Shown: in pieces, positions 56,128 to 64,000 of the stretch | Layout: each line of letters begins with the position of its first letter | How positions within the stretch are numbered: the stretch's first letter is position 1 | Assembly (NCBI GenBank): GCA_032716605.1 | Contig: CM064580.1 | Location: 34,296,381 to 34,360,380 of the forward strand | Reading direction: 5' to 3' | DNA from: Paralithodes platypus | Taxonomy: Eukaryota; Arthropoda; Malacostraca; Decapoda; Lithodidae | DNA length: 64,000 nucleotides | Notes under the pieces: model-generated | Database searches by the model: none | Told to the model about the DNA's origin: nothing | The model's input: the letters and a program-made list of their open reading frames with translations, nothing else | Position numbers and translations under genes: made by a program

Positions 56128-56640
56128 TTTTTTTTTTTTTTTTTTTTTAAAGAGAATGAACGGAGGAAGGAAAAACACAGATAAAACAAAAAGGTCCATG
56201 TGCCTAAAGTCATCCACCATTCATAAAATGTTTGTAACAACTGGATTTAAACATTTGTAGATTGTAAGTTTGTGGAAAGCAATTCGAGGGAAGTGAATTC
56301 CAAAGAGTAGTAGCTCTGGGGATAAATGAATTCTGATAAGCAGAAGTTCTGCATTGTGGAGGAGAAAGTGTAAATTAATGGGTGCTCTCAGCTGCCCTAG
56401 TTCTACGGGGAAAGATGTGGAGAGGCGGCACAATTGAAGCAAGTTCCTCGGAACAATTGCTGTGAAAATATCTGTAGAATAATGCAAGGGATGCAACGTT
56501 TCTTCGTATGGATAATGTAGGAAGGTCCTGTGTGATTGCAGGGTTATTGATTAATCTAATAGCTTTATTTTGAATTTTGTCCAACTGCCTCAATGCAACC
56601 ACTCCCTTCCACCCCACAGAGGTGAACAGTAATCCATCTG
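56128..56640 (-). mobile_element. Jockey-like LINE 3' fragment with poly-A tail
   Basis: A T-run at 56,128-56,148 (the tail), then minus-strand coding sense: RQLDKIQNKAIRLINNPAIT, LSIRRNVASLALFYRYFHSN and a final TLWNSLPSN block in another frame. It is related to, but clearly distinct from, family A. It is 5'-truncated near 56,640. Confidence 0.8.
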
Positions 56641-56732
56641 AGAACGCACATGACTAAGTTTACCACTGTTTACCAATTATTTAGCAGAGTAGCAAAGTAG
56701 TTATCATAAACAAGTACTTTCAGTCATTTTCA

Positions 56733-57545
56733 CCCACATGTCGTTTTCACCCACCTGCAATTTTCACCCACCTGTCATTTTCACCCATCTGTCATTTAAA
56801 CCCACCTGTCATTTTCACCCACCTGTCATTTTCACCTAACTCATTTTCACCCACCTGTCATTTTCACCCACCTGTCATGTTCACCCGCTTGTCATGTTCA
56901 CCCGCTTGTCATGTTCACCCACCTGTCATTTTCACCCACCTGTCATTTTCACACCTGTCATTTTCAACCACCTGTCATTTTCAACCACCTGTAATTTTCG
57001 CCCACCTGTAATTTTCACCCACCTGTAATTTTCACACACCTGTAACTTTCACCTACCTGTAACTTTCACCTACCTGTAATTTTCACACACCTGTAATTTT
57101 CACCCACCTGTAATTTTCACACACCCGTAATTTTCCAACACTTGTAATTTTCACCCACCTGTAATTTTCACCCACCTGTCATATTCACCCACCTGTAATA
57201 TTCACCCACCTGTAATTTTCACCCCCCTGTCGTTTTCACCCATCTGTCATTTTCACCCATCTGTTATGTTCACCCACTTGTCATTTTCCGCACCAGTCAT
57301 ATACACACACCTGTTATTTTCACCCACTTGTCATTTTCACCCACCTGTCATGTAAACAGTCCTGTATTTTTCACTAACATGTCATTTTCACACACCTGTT
57401 ATTTTCCCCCACTTGTCATTCCCACCCATCTGTCATATATACTGTAGAAACACCTGTTATATTCACCCACTTTTCATTTGTACCCACCTTTTATTTTCAC
57501 CCACTTGTCATTTTCACCCACTTGTCATTATACACAAATATGTTA
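56733..57545. repeat. 17-bp minisatellite, about 45 units
   Basis: Tandem units of consensus CATTTTCACCCACCTGT. It is considerably diverged, with blocks of local variants (CATGTTCACCCGCTTGT; TAATTTTCACACACCTG), so it is older than the 25-bp and 29-bp arrays. Confidence 0.95.
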
Positions 57546-57666
57546 TTTTCAACCACTGCTAAGTCATTTTCGCTAATAAATAAATCTTGCTAACAGTTAA
57601 TTTTCAGTTTTCACCTGCAAATATCTTTGCTCACATGGCAATTCAACCATGGCATAGAATCATTTG

Positions 57667-58074
57667 TTAACACCTACGTTGCGCGCCTCACTAGATGGAC
57701 GCCGACATCTGTTTATTATGTAGCCTAAGAGCAAGGCAAGCTGTTGCAGGCAGTGCAGGACCCCTACATCCTTCGCCCACCAAGTCTGGGCCAGCACTGA
57801 TGTAATTTTCAGCACTCTCCGAGGTCACTGCAGCTTTACACATAGTGAAAACAGCTCAAAACTGATAATTTTTAACGATTTTGGCCGAACTTTGCAAGAT
57901 CGTTGCGAGACAACCAGAAATCATAAAGAGATGATTCAGGTGTTATTGAAAAGCTCTATTACTGTAATTTGACGGATATATCATTGTATTACGTTCTGGC
58001 TCTTTTTTGTGCATGAAAATGTGACAGGAATGAAGCATAATTTAGGCCAAAATGCCCACAGTTTAAATAGTTAA
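57667..58074. mobile_element. TTAA element distantly related to MITE family 1
   Basis: 400 bases between TTAA at 57,667-57,670 and 58,071-58,074. The left end CACCTACGTTGCGCGCC resembles MITE 1/2 ends, but the right end is diverged. The interior shares words with MITE 1: TTGAAAAGCTCTATTACTG, GTATTACGTTCTGGCTCTT and TGCATGAAAATG. Confidence 0.65.
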
Positions 58075-58531
58075 TATTCTGGCCGGAAATTTGCCAAGCT
58101 TGTAGATGAAGGTCACGCACCATATTTTTTGGGGCTGCAGGTAAACACTGCTTACCTAACTCAGAAAATTAAGGCAATTGGTTTTAGATATTGAACTAAT
58201 ACTTGACAAGCATAATATTAATGGGTTCGACACTAAGCCAGTATCATGAATGTAACAGCACGATAAGAGAACAAAATTACTTTTTAACTTTAATTTAAGG
58301 GTAGGAATTCAAATTGATGTAAATATGTTCTGCCTTGCGCTCAGATATTATAAATATTTGCTTAGCTATAATTAAAAGCTAAAATTATGGCATTCACATA
58401 ATAATTTGGTAACAATGGAAGTTAAAGGGTAAGAGTAGAAATTGTCATCAGTCTATGTGTATCAGGAGAGTATATATATATATATATACTAAACGTGAAA
58501 TAAAGATTCTTGTGGTAAAAAATATGCGAAT
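58075..58531. other. Unassigned AT-rich DNA
   Basis: Nothing was recognised apart from a short TA run near 58,471-58,487. Confidence 0.4.
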
Positions 58532-59052
58532 ATTATAGGTTTGACTCCTGCAAGGAGATAAAGAAAACCTAATATTTAGTAGTGGCCCCGTAATCATTGA
58601 CGATTATGCCTATTACATAAGGCTACCTCTTCAAACGCTCATACGCGTTGTTTGAATCTACCGCCGCAGAGCTCCGAGGACCTTCATCATAAGCACACGC
58701 AAAATCACTCATGGTTCGTCTTTTTGATTGGGTTCTCACTACGAAAAAACTTCGTAACAAATAAAAAATAAAAATAAAATAAGAATAACTATTCATAAGT
58801 TTTCCATACTCCGTGGATGTACTTCTGTGGATTCTTGGACCAGACGCTGACTAGCGCATCTTTCCGCCTTCACTGACATATCAAGTATAACAAAGTCCTT
58901 AATACATCAACGAATGGGAAGGGGATGGTCGGGAGGGCCCCAGTCGTCAATGATTACGGGGCCACTACTAAATATTAGGTTTTCTTTATCTCCTTGCAGG
59001 AGTCAAACCTATAATTTATTAGTGGCCCCTCCATCATTGACGATTATGCCTG
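58532..59052. repeat. DIRS terminal repeat and internal complementary region
   Basis: 58,532-58,603 and 58,944-59,015 are near-perfect inverted copies (about 72 bases; AGGTTTGACTCCTGCAAGG to AATCATTGACGA). Directly after them, 59,011-59,052 is a diverged direct copy of the outer repeat (TTAGTGGCCCCTCCATC, ATTGACGATTATGCC). This is the layout expected for a DIRS1 internal complementary region: one half complementary to the near terminal repeat, the next half complementary to the far one. Confidence 0.75.
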
Positions 59053-59713
59053 ATATCTAAGACTGGAGGGGGACATTCGTAATCATATCATAACCATTGC
59101 AAATAGAATAGGCAGATAATCAAACAACCACATAGTATTCTTACTTTGTAAAAAATTATATATTTATGTATAAACTTTATACAACATATAAAAAGGGGTA
59201 CAAGCAGGGGCGTGCTTAAAGAAGCCTGCTTGAAGAAAAAAGGTAACTCTGAGAATCTGTTCACAGATCTGAAAGTTAAAGGCACCCCACTTAAATTAAG
59301 TGGTGAAAAATAAAACTTTATGTTTACATGTGCACATATAAACCCCATTATTCTAATGTGTATATTCCTTAAAATTAGACACAAAAAATAGAATAAATTC
59401 TTGTACTATCGCAGATGTACTTACTAAAATGCTACTCGTAGTTGCAACTACCGAGAACTCTTAAAATTAAATTGCTTCAACAGTGTATCCCACTTAAAGA
59501 AACAATTGTTGTACTACATCCATTGTACCTCAACAACATTTCCCGTAGTCATTACTACAGAGAAATTTTAATCACAACACTTATACATTGTATCACAGCT
59601 CGTATACTCTGTACATATCCTTCGGCGGGGTCTAGGGTGTCTTATGTTTCACTGACTGCACCCCCCCCCCCCCCTCTTTCTTAACCTAAACAATTAGTGA
59701 CTTAGAGACCCAT
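59053..59713 (-). other. DIRS 3' non-coding region
   Basis: About 660 bases lie between the recombinase stop and the complementary region. No coding sense was seen; there is a C-run of about 14 bases near 59,661-59,674. Confidence 0.5.
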
Positions 59714-61040
59714 CTAGACCCTTTGCCGTAAACCTACACATGGCATTGATGGTTTGTCTAGTGCTACCGACAGGTATTGAGTCAAAAACGTATGATTTGA
59801 AGCCCATAGTTGAGTAGTAGCTATGCCTTCAACAGATTGTTTTTTTTAGAAAAAGTAAAGATACTGCCCATTTGCGTAAATCGTGGGCCCTACCCACTAC
59901 ACCGGGATTACTCTCTTTAATGACTTCTACTAGCAGAGAAGCCATTTTACGTTTCATTAATCTTTTACCTGTACTCGATACCCATAAAGCACCTTGTTGG
60001 TTAAGAGGTGCCACTCTCATATATTTGGTTAAAGCTTGTACAGGACACAAATTATGGTGCACTTTACCCCGTTTTAATGCCGGCACCGTGAACTCTGAGA
60101 AAACATGTTCACTATGTTCATTCTTGGCGATGAACCCTGGGGAAGGTGCAATATGAATGCAATCATTTAGTCTACCAAACCTTTTGCAATTAGGGGTGTT
60201 GCTCATCGCCGCCAGCTCAGACACCCTGTTACCAGTTGCCAAAGCCATAAGGAACACAGCCGTTTTTAATAGCAATTCAAAATCTGCCGTATTCTGATAC
60301 AGACGGGAATGAAGCAAAGATAACGCTTTGTCAAGAGACCCGGTAGGCATGAGCTGACGGGGAGGTGGGTGGAGTTTGAAGCATGCTCTCATGAAACCCG
60401 TTTCCTCCGCTTGTGGTATGGTTAGACCTGTAAGGTCAAAGAATGGCACCCTGATGGCTGTTAAGTGATTTTTTAGAGTCACTACAGATAGACGTTTCTG
60501 TTCAAACAAATAGTTTAAATAATTAAAAACTAATTCCACCGAAGGTACTGTCTGTTCTGTTCTAACTATCCAAGAAGTAAAGGACTGCCAATGAGATTGA
60601 TATTGCCTCTTCGTAGATTGTGTGTACTGATTCATAAATTTATCTGTCCCGTTTCTACCATACGGCGTTAGCCACTTGGCCTCCTGAATGTCCACAATGC
60701 AAAAGTCAGCGAGGTCTTTAGGTTGCCAATCGTGTCTAAGTGGAAATACCCGACCGGGAGCGACACCGGGTTCGGGCACCACGTTATCAATTGCTGGTAC
60801 CACCACTGCGCTGGCCACAGGGGCGCGATTAACGAGACTACGCCTCGATAATCCTATAGTTTGTTGACTACGTGGCACATTAGAGAAGCGTCTGGTGGCA
60901 GAAACAGATAAATGGAACTCCACATGTTCCAATCCGTCACCAATGCGTCGGGTCCCCCCGCCGGCGTGTGAGGTACCGAGGGAGTTTGTGATTCTCCTCT
61001 GACGCAAACAGATCCACTTGTGGACGGTAAGGCTCTGCAA
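59714..61040 (-). pseudogene. DIRS tyrosine recombinase, one frameshift near the 3' end
   Basis: A recombinase that integrates the circular cDNA instead of a DDE integrase. The 403-residue open frame (61,040-59,829) includes overlap sequence at first. The core-binding part runs from about 130 (KFMNQYTQSTKRQYQSHWQS). The catalytic domain has LATGNRVSEL (Arg at about 272) and GRAHDLRKWA (His-x-x-Arg near 385-388). The frame then ends early at an A8 run (59,840-59,848). The nucleophile Tyr lies in the adjacent frame, in a TQYLSVALDKP context near 59,765, and that frame stops at 59,714. The sequence therefore needs one base change to be complete. Confidence 0.85.
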
Positions 61041-61056
61041 TCATTTGATCGAAAAT
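60854..61056 (-). pseudogene. DIRS inter-domain block between RNase H and recombinase
   Basis: After the RNase H stop at 61,057 the same frame continues with IAEPYRPQVDLFASEENHKL, a block conserved in DIRS pol proteins. It then changes frame at a G6 run (about 60,953-60,958) to DALVTDWNMWSSIYLFLPPD. The stop between RNase H and this block, and the frame change, make it non-contiguous as sequenced. Confidence 0.75.
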
Positions 61057-62545
61057 TTACTGCTCGAGTGCCCACTCTACTGTTGTGCTCTGTCTCCGAG
61101 ACAGAGCGTCTGCCCAGACGTTTGCTACGCCTGGGAGATATGATGCATGAAGATGAATGTTCAGCTTGTCGGCTAGAACAAAAATCTCTTCTGACACGTC
61201 CAGCAACTTCCGAGACCTCGCTGACCCTTGTTTCTGAATGCAGTGAACTGCATTAAGATTGTCCATCCTGAAGGCCACCGATTGTTCCCGTAAAGTAGAG
61301 CCGTGAACCTGAAGGAAATACAAGAGGACTAGTAACTCTTTTACATTTATGTGGGAGGTTTCTGAATGGGACCAAAGCCCTTGACCCTGATGCCCGAGAT
61401 TTGACTGAAAGCCCCAACCTATCGTCCCTGACGCATCCGTGTCCGCCCATACCGTCGGCGGAGGAGAGGTCCATGACATGACTGAGTGCAACATTTCCCT
61501 CTTCGCCCAGACCGCTAGTAAGCTGTGTATTAATGTTGGGATAGGCCATAATGTTCCCGCCGGTAATAGTGGGAAATATTTGTTGCCCTCCAAGATTAAA
61601 CGTTTGACTTTCAACCGGCCCAACTTCACAGTTAGTTGAACCCTGTTGAGAGAACCGACTAGAGATTCCCAGAGTCTCCGTGTCGTAGTCAGACTGTGGA
61701 GAAACATAAACATTTTTTTGGCGAAATCTGTTTTGATTGTCCACACTCTGACTCAGAGTGAGAGATGCCGTGTCCCAGACCAGCCATATCCACTGAATTA
61801 CTCGTGAGGGAACAAGGTTTGACTTTACTAAGTTGACCTTGAATCCTAGAGATTTGACATGGTTTAACGTAATGTTTACATGAGTGTTGCATAACTTTTC
61901 TGTCTCTGCCACCACCAGCCAGTCGTCCAGATACCACAAGATCCTGATCCCTTGTTCTAAAATGGGCATCAGGGCTTGCCGGACTAATTTTGTGAATATG
62001 CGTGGCACTAGGTTCAATCCAAACGGCATCCTTTGAAAGACATAAGTCTGATGCATTATTCTTAAAGCCAGAATTGTTTTAAATCTCTTGTTTACCGGGA
62101 CGTGCCAATACGCGTCTGTCAGGTCTAATGAACACATCCACCCTCCCGGCGGAAGTGTTAGCCTGATTTGATTCACTGTCAGCATCCTGAAGGACACATT
62201 GTGAATGTGGAGATTCAAATAAGACAGGTCTACAACCGGTCTCATCTGAATACTGTCCCTTTTTGGTACTAGAAATAGTTTGGATGTAAACACCGGGTAA
62301 GTCGGGGGGACTGGGATAATGACACTCTTGGTAATCATCTCCTGAACTAGTGACTCCACCTCTAAAGAAACATGATTGGCCTTTGTCGGCTGACGTAAGC
62401 GAGGTCGCCGGAGCCACTGCCAAGTGATGCCTTTGCGTACCACAGTCCTCGCCCATGTTCTTAATGGCCATGCTTGATGACACGCCCGGAATGACCCAGT
62501 TAGCAGACTGGGGTTCGCCGGCTGGACTACTCTCTGTTCCAACAC
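61057..62545 (-). pseudogene. DIRS reverse transcriptase and RNase H, one frameshift
   Basis: RT at 62,545-about 61,715: entry block VIIPVPPTYPVFTSKLFLVP (about residues 75-94), RPVVDLSYLN (102-111), CSLDLTDAYWHVPV (138-151; catalytic Asp), RMPFGL (172-177) and the active-site WYLDDWLVV (204-212). The frame shifts at an A7 run near 61,714-61,720. RNase H continues to 61,057: WADTDASGTIGWGF (first Asp), INVKELLVLLYFL (Glu), FRMDNLNAVHCI (Asp) and NVWADALSRR (final Asp). All catalytic residues are retained in both domains. Confidence 0.87.
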
Positions 62546-62577
62546 GCCTTTGACTGGCCCCGGGAGTGAGAGAGACC

Positions 62578-64000
62578 TTAGTTTTTTGATGGTGGTGATG
62601 TACCCTTGGACGACTGGCCGGGTTTGGCTGGAGGTGGGCCCTGACCTGGTCGTTGGTGAAACCTGTGGCCTTTACCTGAGAATTTACCCTGTTTATACCT
62701 GACTTGAGCCTGACCCTGGGTGGAAGGGGACTTTGACTTATGAAAAGGCTTAGACCCACTAGCTTGAGCTTTCGAAACTGGTTTGGGTTTAGGGAAAGTG
62801 AAGGTAGGCTTCTTAAGTTGAGAGGGACTTTGTTTGAATGCTTGTGCCATATTGAAAACAGTCTTCCAAACTGCTGGTGAAATCAAAGAAGGAGTTAGAA
62901 CTGGAGACAGAACTACTTGGCTTGCAATACGGTCAGGAAGTTTCTTCACTAAGAACATCCTCAGATCCTGCCTTGCTCGAACTGCCTCTAATAAGGCTGT
63001 CCGAATATCTCCTAAAGACTGAATGGAAGTTTGGAGAAGCAAGCGCCGGGAAAGTTCAATAGCCTTCCTGACTTCCGCAGCTTCGATCGCCTGAGAAGAG
63101 CGTAACATAGACTTTGTTACTTGCTGGGTAACAATATATTGCGAAAACAGTCTAAACGCTTTTCCTCGTAACCTAAAATTGCGGTCTAGGTGAGCTGGGG
63201 AAGGCATGCTAAAAGGATCTTTTAATTCGCACAAATTGATTTTAGGGGCAGCCAAGAAATCAAACAAAGCAGAGGGGACTCCTCCGGCACTAAAAACCGG
63301 AAGAGAGAACCAAGTATGGTTTTCTTGAGGGATTTGGTGAGAAGATTTTGAAGTGAAAGTAGTGGCAAAATTTTGAGCCTCTGTTTCCCATTCCACCCAA
63401 GGTCCCATACACAACTGCCCAACCTGCAAGACTGGATTAGAGGCTGAGTCTGTGATCGGAAACATATCCAACTCCGGTGTCAAAGCAGAAAGTGCCTTGA
63501 TGTCGTTAAAGCCATCATTCTTAGTCCAGTCAGAAAATAGCTTTGAAGCTGAGGCAGGGGGTAGGGCTGGTGTTGATGCATACACAAAAAAGTCATGGTT
63601 ATAATAACTTGGAATGGCCTTAATATGAACATCTAAAACATTTCCTTGACTATCCAATGCTCTGAGTTTTCTAGACTTATTGCCTTGGATTACCCACTCA
63701 TGTGGTACAGGGAGCTCCCCCGAAATAGTAGCTTGTGCTGCCTCTGGCTTAGTTGGTAACATTGCTACCCATGACTCATCAGGCCCGTATAAAAGAGGCA
63801 AAGCTCCTTTTTTGACTGGTAGGGCCAAAGAACTTATTAAGTGCATTTAATAGTAATCCATCAATCTCTTCTGTAGTTACATACCTAGCAGATGACGAAC
63901 TCCGTGGAGATTCGACAGTACCCTGAGAGTCGTCTAGATGGTGACCTGACTCTTCAACTTCCATCTCCGAGACCAGAGAACGTTGTTCTTCATCCCTTAA
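62578..64000 (-). pseudogene. DIRS gag-like ORF, 5' end outside window
   Basis: A 422-residue frame (63,846-62,578). Its N-terminal part lies in another frame, 64,000-63,840 (EMEVEESGHHLDD, then TTEEIDGLLLNALNKFFGPT), joined at an A6 run near 63,815-63,820. The C-terminal ~100 residues are Lys/Pro/Gln/Ser-rich and basic (KPTFTFPKPKPVSKAQASGS), consistent with RNA binding. No zinc knuckle was seen. Structural role by analogy with other DIRS elements. Confidence 0.78.

Larger units (their letters stand above)
58532..64000 (-). mobile_element. DIRS1-like retrotransposon (right edge cut)
   Basis: Minus-strand tyrosine-recombinase retrotransposon: gag-like ORF (starting beyond 64,000), RT/RNase H, conserved inter-domain block, tyrosine recombinase, then 3' non-coding DNA with an internal complementary region and the 3' inverted terminal repeat near 58,532-58,943. 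There is no DDE integrase and no direct LTR. The element continues to the right of the window, where the other inverted repeat should lie. Confidence 0.88.

Overview
The window looks like non-coding DNA from an arthropod nuclear genome, most likely a decapod crustacean and perhaps a crab. This is inference, resting on dense CT/GA/TA/CA microsatellites, a DIRS1-type retrotransposon (a group documented in Decapoda) and LINE families of the kind that dominate crab genomes. No prokaryotic features were seen. Only one host-gene piece is plausible: a 167-bp exon at 44,641-44,807 with good splice sites. Almost everything else is transposon, nested transposon, minisatellite or undiagnosed intergenic/intronic DNA. 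A 100-N assembly gap lies at 42,281-42,380.

Layout. 1-6.2 kb: copies of a Jockey-like LINE (family A), one nearly full length and split by a TTAA-flanked MITE. 6.3-9.0 kb: a duplicated unit, one copy carrying a second TTAA MITE. 11-18.7 kb: foldback TTAA MITEs, a SINE, a 25-bp minisatellite, and 3' ends of an RTE-like LINE (family B). 19-22.9 kb: LINE scraps and a second SINE copy. 23.2-26.3 kb: a nest of TA repeats, tRNA-type SINEs, a MITE holding a CR1 fragment that itself holds another MITE, and a palindrome. 27.0-28.2 kb: a large inverted repeat resembling Penelope-like termini. 29.7-34.5 kb: tandem repeat, SINE, then an RTE-like LINE interrupted by a family A LINE. 34.5-37.0 kb: Jockey and L2/CR1-like LINE fragments. 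37.2-42.6 kb: a pair of strong Tc1/mariner-type terminal inverted repeats enclosing a minisatellite, a 3.6-kb CR1 element and the gap. 44.6-47 kb: candidate host exon and a 510-bp retroposon with perfect 15-bp target duplications. 47.0-55.6 kb: a young LTR retrotransposon inside an RTE fragment inside a MITE remnant. 55.9-58.1 kb: CR1 tails, a LINE end, a 17-bp minisatellite and another TTAA element. 58.5-64.0 kb: a DIRS1-like retrotransposon running off the right edge.

The most interesting results are these. (1) The LTR element is Ty3/Gypsy-like but keeps integrase upstream of RNase H (Gmr1-like order), lacks reverse transcriptase and has lost an integrase catalytic Asp, yet has nearly identical LTRs, so it was probably mobilised in trans. 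(2) A swarm of TTAA-flanked non-autonomous transposons is present, three of whose insertion sites have a matching empty site elsewhere in the window. (3) A SINE-like repeat shares its hairpin-plus-(GATA)n 3' tail with the RTE-like LINE. (4) The DIRS element preserves an internal complementary region, and its three clear frameshifts in gag, RT and the recombinase all sit in A-runs, which suggests assembly error rather than decay.
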